From Himantopus leucocephalus (lineage: Eukaryota; Chordata; Aves; Charadriiformes; Recurvirostridae), in contig RSEF01000003.1 in assembly GCA_003993805.1 (NCBI GenBank), forward strand, positions 111,306,813 through 111,370,812: 64,000 nt of DNA, read 5' to 3'. Below are positions 12,301-26,500 of this stretch, one piece after another. Each line of letters begins with the position of its first letter. Position 1 is the stretch's first letter. Made by a program: the position numbers and the translations under genes. Below the pieces are notes generated by a model. That model was not told the DNA's origin. It ran no database searches and saw nothing but the letters and a program-made list of their open reading frames with translations.

Positions 12301-15152
12301 ATGGCTTTCCAGTGATTATACAGCCTACTTAATGATGTACGCATGTTTCTTGCTCTGTATATGACAGCATCCATCGGCCATATGTCAGGGTTTGGGTTTT
12401 GTTTTGTTTTTAAAAGCAGACAATATTGGTTTTCAGAATATGCAATATCAATGCCTAAATTCTATTAACTTTTAAAAAGACTTCTGTTCCTGAGGCCCTT
12501 AAATGGTTTTGAAAAATACAGCCCATACATCAAACACTGAAAGGCTACTGAAGCAGCCGATTCTTGACCTCAGGTAAGTCTTTCTCTTAATTCAGATATC
12601 AAATTAAGGGTCACTGTACATCATCTTAGCTCCAGGCAAGATCAGATGCTTGAGCTAAGAGAAGACATTTGCTGTTAGGAGAGAAACTAACATAAGCTGT
12701 GTCACATAACAAATCATTTCATACTATTAGATTTGTCATAAATGTATGATGAATGGTAATTCCCTGATCTAATATCAAACCTTTGGGAGCAATGTGTTTG
12801 AATGATGTCATTACATAATGTTTGAAGCTGTTAATACGATTACCTGGGAGCATTGGAGAAGCATGATACTTGAGGAGACTGCATAATAATTTAGCTGTAT
12901 TTGTTCTTACGGCATCTCTACCCTGAAAAGTCTCAGTGTGGTACAGCTGAAACCTCCTATTCTTTTTCCACAGTTGTTTTTTTATTCTTGTTGCTAACAT
13001 TGTTAGGCTGTGGCAAGTGGTATTGCAGTTACAGTTTTCAAAATCATGGCAGGGAAAGAACCACAGCTTAAAAGCAAAGGTTTGTCAAGCCGCAGAACAT
13101 GATGCAGTCATGAGAGACCTGGTGAGCTCTGGTTCGCCAAATTAGCTTTTGTTTTCCTCATTGTAATGTTTGCATTAAAAGACAGTAACCTCTGTGGGTT
13201 GTTTTTTGTTGGTTGGTTGGGATTTTTTGGTTCTTTTTTTTCTTTTTTAGCAATTTCTGGAGCTGTCATAGAGAGGATCATGCATCTGAGAGTTTGTGCA
13301 CAGAGTAATGGGTGATCCATGCAGACAGGAAAGGTAGTAAAATTGTCCGCTAGATCCTCTTTCTATTGAAATGTGGTTCTTTTTCTGCAAATGTTTGATT
13401 ACTGCCCATCCTGCTAAAAATGGTGACAAATAAAAGAATAATTACTATTTTCACTTCCACAGAAACCCTGATTCCTACAATTTAACATGAATTGCCTTGT
13501 TCTTTCACAGCAGTGTCAGTTTATATCTTAAAAAACGAGAAGGAAAGTAAGAAGGCATGGGGTTTTCTCTTTCCTTTTTTCAAGATGGTCCAAATTGATT
13601 AAATCTGGCTTCTACTATTTGTGTATGCATAAGTATACTATATCTTAAAAATGCATATGCCGTTCTAGGCACATCTATAAAATGCTCTGAGGCATGCCTA
13701 TAGTACAAATAGGATCATACCCTCCAGGACTTTTCTGTTCAAGATCATAGAAAAATTAATCAAATTATATCTTTGTTTTGTAAAAGAGAGCTTTTTTACC
13801 AGAAAAATGTCAGTGAAAACATTTAAACCACACATATCGATAATGTGTGATCTTTATTACAATGGAGTCTGAGCATATTATATCTTGGGGGAACTAGATG
13901 TGACTGGCTAGAGTTTTCCATACACACTCTTTAGCAAATCTTTTTGTCACAGTGCTGTTATGTCTCCATCCCATATGGAAATATCTGTCATTTGAAACTG
14001 TTTCATACAGAGCCTAGACTGCTTAAATAGTCTTTTGCAGACTACTGCTGAGGCACTAGTGCTGTTCAGCTTCTGGTAGAGACTAGAATACACATTTGCT
14101 TCCTAGAATATAAAACCTGAAAATAAAATAGTTGAATTAGGGCTTTATGAATCCTATACATCTCTGGGTTTTTTTCAGTCAGACCTGTAGTTTAATGATT
14201 TCTTCTTCTTCATCAGTTTATTGCCCACATTTTAAAACTACAGAACCACTTTCACTGATTCTTGGTACTTCTGCTGAGAAAGGGAAGAAGAATTGTGTAT
14301 CTCTTCTTACACATATCATTCTTGAAATGGATTGAGGAAGGCTTTGCACTGGTGGTCTTACACCGCTGCCTCAGCGGTCAAATGCTTGAGATACAAAATA
14401 AACAGTGTTCTTCTTTCTCTGATGTCTTTGCTCTGTGTCCTCTCTTGACCTGCTCCACCTTTTTCAGAGCTACTAAAGGGCTTCTTCAAAATTAGGAATT
14501 GAGGTCTTGCACACTAACGTTTCCACGTGCAGCACAGATTTCTTTAACCTAATGTAGGTGTTATAATGATGATATAATGAGTAGCATACTTACAGTCTCA
14601 TAACCTACTTTATCTCTAGGCTTTCTTTGTGTTGACATGCAAACACGTTCTTTGCAGCTTAGAATGATGTAGGTTGATCAAAATCACCCAGAATGTATTA
14701 AAATGAATCCCAATTTGTCAATGGCTGCATATGGTTAAAGTATTGGAAGAGGTTTTTTAAGACATGTCGGTTTTCTTTTCAACAGGAATTCAAAACCTGG
14801 TTGTCATGTATGACATTTCCATTAAATTTCCTGTTTACTTAGACTGCAAATTTGAATAATATTTTGGCCTCCGTGTTGCCATGAAGAAGGCAAAATAGTT
14901 TGATTTTGCGTGATGCAAAGTGTTATGTCATGGCAATGGGGAACATGGTGTATATGGTGGTATGTATGTTGACTGTGTGTAAACTCTTCACTGTTCAAAT
15001 AGGTAAGACAGATGAAGGTTGCTTTGGGAATGGTAGCATGAAGATCTGATCCTCGTCTTATGAGTCACAATCCACTTTCACCATATTTGCCTCTGAATTT
15101 TGTACTCTTATTGTGGTACAACTATACATACTCCTCTGAACTGTGTGAACAA
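9386..15152. other. Unique AT-rich non-coding stretch
   Basis: No gene was recognised. Simple-sequence runs include poly-T near 11282-11308, (AAC)n near 11656-11670, poly-A near 11908-11920 and T/G-rich runs near 12385 and 13200-13250. Opposite-strand open frames of 60-100 codons overlap heavily and have no motif or codon signal I can defend. Confidence 0.55.
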
Positions 15153-15191
15153 TTCTGTGAAAAAGTTCTGTGAAAAAGTTCTATGAAAAAG
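15153..15191. repeat. Three-copy 13-bp tandem repeat
   Basis: TTCTGTGAAAAAG occurs twice in direct succession and is followed by a third copy with one change (TTCTATGAAAAAG). This is a minisatellite-like local duplication with no known function. It lies in unique sequence and may vary in copy number between individuals. Confidence 0.9.
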
Positions 15192-17209
15192 AACATCCTA
15201 CTGTAATCAGGTGGGATATTTTTGTTTTGTTTTTAAACAGTATGAAGTATCTTCAGCTTCTCCTGAACTGAATGGGAGTTGCAGAACTTGAAAACCTCTT
15301 TAAAAAAATGAAATCATTGCTATTCCAGTCTGCATTAGAAAAGTACAGAGACTTCTGTGAAAAACATTTTGCTCCAGCCTGTTTTTTCAGGCCAAAGCAC
15401 TTGGTTTAGGTGGGCTACCTGAAGTCATCTCTGTGTGAGCTGTGCACGGACAGAAAGGAAGCAAGTTTACACCTTTCGCCCACATCTACAACTCACAGTT
15501 AGGACCCAGCTATGGTGTTGGGGAAGTCGGAAAACTAAAGCAGAAAACAGCTTTAATCACTGTGGCACCTATTGGTACATCAGAGAATCATCAATGGAAC
15601 TCAGTGACTCTTTCAAACTATGCAGTCTTTTAATCTATGTCTGACTCCCCTCCCAAGAGGGCTCGTATTGACACTCAAAGTGGCTTCTCTCACAAACAAG
15701 TAGATGTGGATTATGGATGTAGGCTGAGTCCTACTGTGGAGGGAGAATAATGGAGGTTTCTAGGAGGGAGAGGAAAGCAGAGGCCGATAAAGCCCTTCCT
15801 GTAAGAGAGGGCAGCTGTTTGTAGTCTCCAAAGCAGAAATGGGTCAGGAAATGGCACCCGGTTATATGGGAGCTGCATGGTTGGGGAGGAGAGATGGTAG
15901 GACAGAGAGTGGTAAATTCAGGCAACACTGTGGAGTCTTCTTTTGTGCCAGTTCGTCTCTGTAATGAGTCAGGTTCATGATCTATATTCCTTTAAGCAGT
16001 CTAGTGGCAGAATTCAAGTGTTTTAACATCAATATGATCTCTTAAATGGCTAATTTTGCAGTAGTGTGTCCATCTGTGCAGAGACCACGTGGAAAAAGCA
16101 AAAGCTTGGACAGGTAGTGTGATTTTGATGCTGAAGAATAAGCTGGTTAGCACAAGGGACAGCTGCAAATACAACTCTCTGCTCTCTTTAATGCTTCTTT
16201 TTGATTACATTCAGGGCAACAAAGATGCCTTAGCTTATTCTGAAGTATCAACAAAGCCTTCTCCAAAGTGTGTAATGAACTGATCCTAAAACTTCTTCCA
16301 CCTTGTTGGTAATCCTATCTTGTATCTTGTTTCCTTGCGTATGGCTTTCTAGCCTCAGATTTTGAATCAAATTTTCATTAAGGACAATCTGCTTTATTTA
16401 TGGCACAGTCTGATGAACAGATTGAGAGAAATTGCATTGACCTATATATAATTATTTGGTTTAGATATTGCAGTCTGAGTCAACTCTGGGACATTTCTCT
16501 TCCATTCCTTCCTTGCATTTACTGCTATTTATTCTTATCAAATCCATCCAACTGTAAACACAGAAAGAGACAGAAAGCAGAGTAGGCATCCATCTGAGCA
16601 TTATGAGCTCCTGACATTAAACCCTGATGAACTGAAAAATCCAACAACCATTAGCAGACATGTCTCATCACTTTGACTTAAAGGCAGAGGGAATCTACCA
16701 GGCTTGTCCTGTTGTTCATGAACATATGCCTTCAGCTGTAGGTTCTCTTTTTGGGTCTCTGAGAATTTCTGCTATTATTTAAAGGGAACATGAAAGTTTC
16801 TTTGTTTCTTTCATTGCCATCAGCTATAGATGGTTCGCTTAAAAAACAGAGTTAGAACGTACAGCTGTTATTGGCTATCTCTGTAAAGTCCTTTTGTGAT
16901 TTACTGTTGGAAACTGTACCTATGCAGGTACAGCAATACTAGATATTTATTTACATGCTCTCTTTAGCTCAACTTTTAGTCTCTACATTTAAACCTTACT
17001 GTAAACTTTAACCTCCCATATGCTGTTGAGTTCCCTCCTTATTCTGACAGCTTTTGCATGCACTCTTACTCATCTTGATGCTACTTACACAACTGGCAAA
17101 AGGACTTCGTACTCTTCTCCAACCCTGTCACCAACATACCAGGATATCTACAAATTTCATCTGAGCAGGATTGATATCCCTTTTAATATTTGCGTTTTTT
17201 GACTAAAGC
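15192..17209. other. Unique non-coding stretch
   Basis: No gene or repeat was recognised. Two overlapping plus-strand frames (about 15435-15644) share sequence in different frames, which argues against either being real. Confidence 0.5.
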
Positions 17210-17372
17210 GTTGTTGAATTTATTCAGGTACATCTGCCTCTACTACAGCCTCATCCTACAGGTCATTTTCTTCTGGCATTTGTCTTCTCCTTGGTCTGCT
17301 CTATTTCATCTGTTAGGTGAACTCTTTGGGGCAAGGATTACAGTATGACACTAGGCATAGCAAGGTGTGCAG
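17210..17372 (+). mobile_element. Decayed core-SINE / L3-tail fragment
   Basis: The piece GTGAACTCTTTGGGGCAAGG, then ATTACAG and ACTAGGCATAGCAAGG, follows the 3'-tail pattern of ancient amniote SINEs with an L3/CR1-type tail (family pattern: agattgtAaaCTCTTTGGGGCAgGGAtt...cagtgcCTAGcAcA). The CATTTGTCTTCTCCTTGGTCTG just before it fits the C/T-rich segment that precedes this tail. The tRNA-derived head is not recognisable. The orientation is plus and the boundaries are approximate. Confidence 0.5.
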
Positions 17373-19129
17373 TGGGGCTGCTGCAGTTAAAGGCCATTGC
17401 TTGTGAGGGGAAGGGGAAAGAGTGGCCAGTCTGAGTGGCACATGGTGTTCAATCTTGGCTTCTCTTTGATGCGGCTTTGAAATAAGGATTTGTGCAGAAT
17501 ACTTAGAGTGGAAAAATGAGACACTGCCACCTATACCCTAAGTAAAAGTTATTAGCGCTTTGTGTAATTGACGTGTAGGTTTCCATCATCACTGATATGC
17601 TAATTTAGAGTACTGGTAACCTGTTGGGTGCCATGTATTTTGAAGATGGTTTCCACAAAGGCATGTGCTGAAGGAGTTAAGAACGCTCCTTTAAGGTCCC
17701 AACTGTTCCTCAAATCTGTGTGCTAAGTGATGTCAGCTCTTGGAAACCTGGGTTTTAATGAACTTCAATAGGTTAAGGTGCTGAAAAGTCTATACTTCTT
17801 TGACTTTTGTCAGCTTTAAAGCCAAGATGTTCAAATTTTTAAGGTCTTTGTTTCTAGAGATATTCTTGGGTAGTCGCAGTAGAAGCCCAGGTGTACAGTT
17901 TCACCTATGCAAGACTTAACTATACTCTTTTATTTTCTTTTTATAAATAAATACATTTCTAGCCTGTGCTTTGTGGCTCACTGTAGAATAATCTTTCAGG
18001 AGATAAAAGAAATGGATAATAAAAAAAAAAATGAAAACCAGATTGTAGCTTTTAAGAGCTATGTACAGATTCAAAATATGGGAAAACTGATTTGGGAACA
18101 CTTTTTATTGCATTTTCTTTTAGCAGCATAAGATTTAGCAGCATTAGAAAACCTGTGTATGAGGTTTGAACATTTCTATTCCCTTCTGTGTGTAGAAACA
18201 TTTTTTTGCCTATGTCATGGGGTTTATATGATGTTTCTTCTCTACATAGCACTCTCTTGATCAAAGATTAAAGAACAAAAAAAGACAGTTATAGGCAGTA
18301 CATCTTTTTGAGCCATGTCAAAAGTAAAGTGGGCAGGCTTTCAAGATGCATTCTGTATTCATCAGGCTACCAAAAAATAGCACAATATGAGGCCAAAAAA
18401 ATAGTGGCAAGGTGTAGGGGTTTAAACCATAATTGAATTCAGACTGTAGCGATCAATGAAGAGAAGAGAAAGACAGGAACACACTAAAGCACAGGTGGGG
18501 ATAGAAGTTCCTTTGCTTCCTTCTTTCCAGATTACAATGACAGGAGGCTGGTACTAACTGCAATAAAAGGACCCTAACACCAACTAATGATGGTCACATT
18601 TTATTTTTACAGGGAGAAATATTTTATAGAGAGCATGATTGTGTGACTAAGGACTTAAACAACTCCCTAAATACTCTTAAGCAAACGTTTTCAAGTTTTT
18701 TCTTAACCTTGAGAACCTATTTATACAATTGGGAGAGAAGTTACTTGTGAGAATAAATACATAGGTTACCAGAAATTTACAAGATGCTGAGAGGACAGGG
18801 ACTACCCCAGGAAACTTAGGAAAAAATGCCTTTCCTATTTAGCCTTCCATTTTCAGAAACAAACTTTGTTCCCATGTGAGGAGTGGTTTATCTATTGTTT
18901 CTATTCCAAGGGCTCCAGATTACAGTTTCTTTTACAGTTATAATATGCCAGACCCAGAAAACATTTGAGAAATGCAGGCATCTTAAAATGAGAGAGTATA
19001 TCACCGGTATTAAGCATTATTTTTTATTGCATATGGAAAATCTTTTTGAGATATATTAATCTCCGTGAGACTTAATGCTTCATATGTAAAAATCCCTCTG
19101 AACAAGTCTATAATTACTGAAAAGACAAC
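17373..19129. other. Unique non-coding stretch
   Basis: No gene or repeat family was recognised. A-rich runs occur near 18020-18030. Overlapping frames on both strands near 17907-18264 cover the same bases and are treated as chance. Confidence 0.5.
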
Positions 19130-19150
19130 TTTATTTATTTATTTATTTTA
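19130..19150. repeat. (TTTA)n microsatellite
   Basis: About five TTTA units in a row. This is a simple repeat with possible length variation and no gene attached. Confidence 0.9.
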
Positions 19151-20495
19151 AAAAAGCACACATAGTCACTTCCCTGTGAACACAGGGCAGAAACGACAGT
19201 GTAGTTAGAGTGCCAGCAAGTTACAGGTTGTGTTTGCTTTGCCTCAGGCTTCCTACGAGGCTGATAAGAGTCATGCCAGGCTATTAGGCCTCCTGGGAGC
19301 TTTTTTGGTGAAATGTGATTTGATTTGTAAATGCTGGCTTGTTAAAACATATTTTTTTTTCAGAAATTTATTAGTACTGAAGAACCTTTGTTAAGCTTCC
19401 AGCAAGTTTCTTTAGCTTTACAGTTACATTTCTGAATTGGGCAACTTTGAAAACGAGGGGAAGCCTGTCGTTTTCACTTGAAAGCTGTTGAGTGACAGTG
19501 TTTCTCTGATTCCTGAAAAGGTATCTAGAAAATATTTTTCAAGAGTCAGAAAAACATTTTGTAGGTAACATTTGAATTGAGAAAATGTGAAAACTTCTAG
19601 AAAGTCAGAAATACTAAGATTAATTACAAATTTTTAAAGAGTTAATGGCAGGCTTGAAAGATACTGAAAGCATGTAAAAATGCAGAGGTTTATCTACCAA
19701 ACCTTTGTAAAGCTTTGTAAAGTGAAAAAAAACCAACCTCAAAAACCAAACTAGAAGGTATCTTGTCAACTAGGTTTCTATATACGTTTGTGTATGACTT
19801 TTAGGACTTATGCCTCATTACAAGTCAAGCTTTATCCTATTTACTTTTGATTTAACAAAATTATGTAACAAATTATAATCCACTGAAATCCCCCCAGACC
19901 ACCTTTTTGTTTAGTTATGTGGTGAACGGTATGTGGTTTGTATGTTTATCCTACACTAGAATGGTTAATAGGTTAGAAATACATGTTGTTCTTTCTGGAG
20001 AACAGAGAGATTGCTTCTGCCCTTGACAGCAACTACATATATTTGGGGTTATGTGGGGAAACAGGAGGGACTTGAGGTGCTATTATGAAAGAGCAGGGAG
20101 CAAACATGAAGCCTCCCCTCAGAGGTGACAAAGATGCTTCCTAGAGCTTGAGAAAGGGCTGTACAGAATTGTCTGTTATTTAGAAAGCAGGTGAATTGCC
20201 GGGCTGAAATCAAACCGAAAGAGGTTAGTTTATGAAGCCCCAGGTGGGGAGGTTACTCAGTCTAAGAAATAACGAAAACAGAATCTCATCAAGAGCTTTG
20301 GCAAACTCATGATTTTATCTAAACCTATTAATGGGCTTACAATAACCTTAACTAAGGGGTAACCTTGCATTTCTGTAGGGAAGGGAAAAGATTTGCTCAC
20401 TGACAGGTGGATAATGGCACAGAGAAATCTTGTTGATTTGGAAAAGTACCTCTGCAGTAACAGAAAAATGTGAAGTGTCTTCAGAACAGCCTAGG
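19151..20495. other. Unique non-coding stretch
   Basis: AT-rich sequence without a recognisable gene, RNA or repeat. A/T homopolymers occur near 19352-19360 and 19725-19732. Confidence 0.5.
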
Positions 20496-20592
20496 GTCGT
20501 TATCCTAGCGCACAGAATAATTAACAAACACAGTGAGAGCAAATGACTTGACTAAAGCTGTATAGCACTCATAATGGGAAAGTCTGACTTTT
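20496..20592 (-). mobile_element. Possible reversed core-SINE (MIR-like) fragment
   Basis: AGAGCAAATGACTTGACTAA, then a short gap and TATAGCACT...TGGGAAAGTCTGACTTTTAG, resembles the reversed MIR/core-SINE pattern (gagAttaAatGACTTGcCtAAggTcAcaTAGCAag...). Divergence is high and the call rests on pattern memory only. Confidence 0.4.
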
Positions 20593-23500
20593 AGCCCTGT
20601 ATACACTGAAGTAGGTCAGGTTTGAAGTCTTGAATCTAGTTCCCCAAACACCTTATCAGCACTGAGTGGGAGGGATATATTGGGCCAGGTACAGCAGTCT
20701 GGGAGCACTTTCCATTTTCAGTAAATTAATCCTCTCACAGCATGAAATAAAAAGATCAGAACATGATGTTAAACCTCATTTTGTATTTTCAATTACTAGG
20801 GGATAATTATTTTCTTTTTAAGTCTTGGAAGATGACATGATCTGAATACTCAGATACCTGCTGCTTCTGCTTGCATTCCTGGAAGCAGAGATGGTTCAAG
20901 TGGGGGACTGCACAATGTAATTAGGTTTATTTTGCAGCCTGGCATGGCGCTGTGTGTCATCTGGAGAAAAGTGCAGCACTTCAATCTTGGGTTTGGTGAT
21001 GTTGGGCCTCATAAAGTAGGAGTACAACTACATAGACTGAATTTTGTATGTGGATTGGGAGCAGTAGGAAGTGGGACAGGGGCAAGATGCTTTGGACAGT
21101 TGTTCAGTACTAAGTAAACCTGATAGAACAAAGCGTTAATCTTGTTAGCCCTACATATATTTCTGCACAAGTGGATGTGAGAGAATAATTCACAAGTGTT
21201 CTCAAAGAAAATAGCTATTTTTTAAAAAGTTACTGTGGTGTGGCATTTTAAATATCACAAGTTTCCTATTTTTTGAATGGAAAATAACTAGGGACTTCTA
21301 ATTGTATGTATCTGTGTGTGTTGTGTAAATGTGTATGTATGCTGTGTGTATGATTTCCTTTTACTGTATAGGCCTACTTTTCTCCTCATAGTTTTTCACT
21401 GGATGAGCTGCAGTGACTTCAAAGAGGAGAAATGTTAAGTAAAATGTGAAAGAGGCTAAATATGAACATAATAGAAAATAAAAATATCAGCAGATTTGGC
21501 TCAGGCAACAGGTTTTGGCATTGACGGGACTCAAAATAAGCTGTATGAAAAATGTGACTAGTAACATAACTGGAAGCAAGTAAGGCCTAACTAATGTCAT
21601 GCAAGAAGAATCATTGTTTAAAAACGTATCAGGACAATGTAATCCTTTTCTGTCCTACATGTAGGCTCTGGAGATGTGAAATCTGTATGCTTATGCTTTT
21701 CTTATCTGGATGCAGGGAATTGCTCCTAATTTGGCACAAAGTTTTGCTTCTCTCACTTCTTCACTTCTTTGGATTCAATTGAAGATAAGAAATGGAATGT
21801 GCTAGAAAATGGAAAGAGGTCAGGGAATGAAAAGATTCGTAAGAACACACATTAAAAGAGCAGTATCCCCTATTAACAGCCTTCCCATTGCATTTTGCCC
21901 ATTGAGATATTGTGCTAGAAATTACATTTACTATGCAGTTATTTTCCTTATACAGTGAAACAGTCACCGGAAAAGACTTCTGGAGCACATTTGGAGCACA
22001 ATAAATGCATGACAGTCTCTGTACTCTGTTGGGGTGCAGATATTGTTTATATTTTATCTTTTGACTCTTATGGCCAACAGCCGTGTTTAACGTATATTTT
22101 AGTTGCTGCTGATAAGAACACAGAGAAAGCTTATATGGTTAGTTCTTCTCATGCACCTTCAGTTACATCAACCATTAACACTAGAGCCGTAACACAATGC
22201 TGATATAGTTCTTCAGTTTTAGTTATGCATCTGTTGGGTTTTTAGGGGAAGAAGAGCATAAATTACTATTTCATTAAAGTGAATTTGAGCTGCGCTTATC
22301 CTTCAAAGAACAGTGAAATTTTTGGAGTGGGACCTAAAGATCTAAAGGAAATGCCAAACTGGGGGAAAAAATGTGATACAACTTTAAATAAATTGTATGG
22401 CTTTCTTGAGGGGAGGGAATTCATTCTTTAATTGCTTTGTCATGCAAAAAGACACATTACTGGAGTAGGATTTAAGAGGTTTGGTTTGTGGTGTTTTTTT
22501 TTTCTTAATAGTGAGAAAGGGAGAAGTTTCTGGGAGTTGAAATAAAATGGAAATGTTATTCATAATCACTAGCCCTTGTGTTGGATTGCAGAATTATTTT
22601 CTCCCTCAAAACTGTTTTGGAATGACAATAGGTGTTCCTTAGTCAGATCTGTTGTATCTGCTGAAATTTATTGTGTATGTGCTGTCCTTTAATGCCAGGG
22701 ACAGAAGGGAAGATAAAAATAACAGTAACAATCCAGATTATAGTTGGCTTAGTTTCTGAAAATTGCAATTTAATTATGTATTCATTTTAAAAACAAACAA
22801 ATCTTCTGCCAATTACAACAGTTTTAAGGGTTTTGCTGCCTATTTCCAGTTCTGGTGTTTATGTTCCAGTTTTTGTAGCAGCTGCAACAGGCAACCTGGA
22901 GGTTATCTAAGTGATTATTTCAAAGACAGACATATTGTAAGTTTATTTAATTTTTCATACAGGTAGTCTCTAAAGTAGTTTTATTTTAAGCTTTTTAAAA
23001 ACAGAAATAATTTTATTTATAAGTTATATCCAGGGCCACCATGGCTTGCTTGCTGTTGACTGTGTTTTCATGAAAAGATACCATCGCATTTTAGAGAGAA
23101 ACCATGTGAATGTATGTGATATCAGTTAGAAATTTCACTTACGTGAAAGGGCACTATGGCAAGTAGTCACTGTCCCAAGTTACTTGCCAGGACGAGTATG
23201 AAACTGATGACAGGGAGTTCTTCCTTCTTACCTTCTGGGAGTGCACAGGATTGGTTTTATGTTTGCTAGCACAATCCATTTGCTCTTCCTCAAAGGGTTA
23301 ACAATTTGTTATAGCCAAGTTATAATCATAGTATGTTTTGCATATGTTGAATTCCTTCTTGCTCTGCTCCCTCTGTTATCCCTAAACCTAGTTTTACCCA
23401 GCTCTCAGGGTTGTGTTTCTGTAGCGATCAGTAATTGACGATTTGTGCTTATAGCCTTGGGGCATTTATTATAGTGCTGCATCAGCACTTTCAAGGTTTC

Positions 23501-26500
23501 TGCTATCTTCTGTGCTTGTCTGTCTGAGGACCCCTCCTAAAGCACCCTGTTTGTTTGCAACAGCCTTTAAGCTGTGGTTTTCTTATAACATAAATATTTT
23601 TATTAGCACAACCTTATCACACATGCAGCAGGGTCATTGAATAGCTTATTTTTTAAAAATAACAAACTATTCTAAGGAAAACATACCTGGTGGGGACACA
23701 TGGACACAGTGTTCGGGTTATCATTGCCAGTGTCTGTAAGTTATGGTCATACTACACACAGGTTATCAAATATGGTGGGATTTTAGATCTGAATTTTGAA
23801 AAAAATTGAACAGGACAAAGGGACCCAAATTTTATCCCTGCAACCCTCTGCATTCTTTTTTGTCAAGATTAGTGGGTTTTGCACATGTGTAATCCAATGT
23901 AGATTTTGGCTCTGTATTTTTCTCTTAAAATGATTCTTCTAAGAGGGCATCTACAATAGAAGTTACAGGGAAGGAAATGTCCACTCTTTGCTTATTTTTG
24001 TTGAAAATCTTACTTAAAGTTGCAGTATTGAAACTGGCAAGAAATCTAGCTAAGAGTGAGCCATCCAAGATGACAGTGTTTGTTTAACGTGAGATCTGTT
24101 TCCAAACAGCTAAGAGCAATACAAAACCTGTGAAATTTATAACTAACGCTAGGTGGCCTTACTGGTAGGAGAGACAAACCTTCCAGATAGACTTTAGTAT
24201 CTTGAAGGTTGAAACTGGGATAAATTGAGTTACATTCTCGAAAGCGTTGAAGAGCTTTTAATTACAGCTGAGTCCAGTGGAAGCTCCGAAATGTATAGAC
24301 TCCCTTCTTCTGGCAGTCTGGGGCTTTGGGAGTCTCAGGCCATGCAAAAGTGGAAGTACTTAATTTTTCAAAGACAATATATTTATGTTCAGCTAGGTTG
24401 TGCCTACTCTGTTTGCTCTCTTCAAAAGCTTGAAGATCTCATCAGAGGCAAGTATTCAGTTTGATCTTACTGTCCAGTGTTCATCAGGAGTCTCATACAC
24501 AGAAATTATGCTCAGAATGCCGCCAGGTGATTTATGTGGTCACTGACTCATAGGCCATGTTGCTTTTCTTACTCTGCATAAGCATTGGGCATGAAAGAAG
24601 TCCTGAATATTCTGTAAACGTTTCAGGTTAACAGAAGTCAAGTTCTTGTCCAAAAGTTAAATTGAACTAAGAATCTATGCTAATCAAGAATTTCTTCTTG
24701 ACACTAGTTGCTGGATTATGCAGTTATAGCAAAATATCTGAGGATAAAGCCACTACTTATATTAGAGTACCTGCATAAACTTCTTGTTTTAAGTATAATC
24801 AGGGAAGAATAAATTCCATACGTCAAAAAATTAAGCATGCCAAGTAAATAACATTATTTGATTGATTTCTGCTGGTCTTTATGGAAAATTATGACTCTGT
24901 AGACTTGCAGGTTTAAAATTGGCTCATTAGGAGATCCATTGTCTAATAAAACTCAACAGTTGTTGATAGAATATGAAAATTAATATAGCATAAACATTTA
25001 TGTACAATATTGAGGAAATTTGCACAGATTGTTAGCATTTTTGCAACTTTAGCAACATGTATTCGGGTGGCCTGAAAGTGACTAATTCTTTGGGGCTTGA
25101 ATGCTTGATCTTGTAACAGTTTGGAAAGAGTATGTCTGTATGTGTAGGTGGGTTCGATATGTCTAGAGATGAGCAGCTGCAAGAGCTGAGAACAAAATGA
25201 ACAGGAAGAAAACAACAGTTTTAAAGCAATCAAATGCAGCTGTCTTAATCACTGGGAAACTGGAACTAGTTTCTGTTCCTTTAAAAATGGAAGAAAAAAA
25301 TCAAAGGAAGAAGAAATGAAAAGCAGTTGAAAATTTGCACAAACCCTTTCCCTCATGCAAACAGTGATAGAGCAGTCAGATAATTAAGATGCATATGCCA
25401 CATAACATTAAGCAGCTTTTTGTGAACTGTTAATTAAGATTTAATCAGTCACATATTTTATTCTTGTTGAATTAGAAGATTAGTGTTAATTTCTTGTGGT
25501 GTTTCCTTATTCTCTGTTGAAGGAAGTCAATGTATCTGAACATAATTTAGTGATCATAGCCTGGTGTGGTAATAAAAATAGACTAGACAGACACTAACTT
25601 GGCATTTTGGGTAATACAGTGAGTGTGATACAGATGGGTCAATTGACAAATGAAGTTAGTGCTTTCTCTCTAAAATTTAAGATATATTATGCAAGTATGT
25701 ATAAAGTTGGTACATGTTAGAACCATCCTATGATTGTTAACGTAAGAATGAATGTAAAGGTCTTTCCCCAAATTCTTCATTTCATGAAGCACTAATTGGT
25801 TTTGTGCTTACCTCATTACACTCGAACTACAGGATTCAGACCTCAGTTCTATACCACAAAACTAAATGCAGCTAGAAACTCTATGAATAATTAAATAATG
25901 TTAAGTAAATAACACAGCTTTGGATTTAAATATACTTATGTGGCTTTCCCTAAATGTGTTCAGCCTACGGAAGTCAATATATTTCTTCTTTAAAAATTTC
26001 TCCCCCAAAATTTATTTGAAGTAGAAGCCTATAGGATGAATATATTGATATTGCTCTTTGTGAAGGTTATGTGACTAGAGGCTGTAGTAGCACTCTCTTT
26101 AGTGTCTGTGAAATAATAACAGTGTGGTTTATATACTACTTCATGTTAACAATAATGGTTAGATTTATAAATCATATTTTTCTATAAAATGTTACACATT
26201 TTTTTGAGTTGTTTGATGTTGGCTGGAAATCTAACTTGGAAGCCTCAAATACTTGGAATTCTAAGCCAAGAATTTCCTAAAAGACTGATTTTTTTTGTTT
26301 GTTTTTTTTTTGGTTACCCGACTTTCTGGATATCTGATTCCAGACGCAATAGAGGTACCATTTTTACATTTACAAGACCCTTAAAATGTCTTGAGGTGAG
26401 CTCCTAAAACTGTGATAAGGTTCCATGCTTTACAAAGCTCTCTTTCACCACCTGCTTCACCACCAGTGTGCATACTTCCAGCTCATTTTCCCTCTGTAAA

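Noticed and set aside
15153..15191. CRISPR-like repeat
   Set aside because: Units are directly adjoining with no spacers and the sequence is vertebrate; it is a simple tandem repeat.
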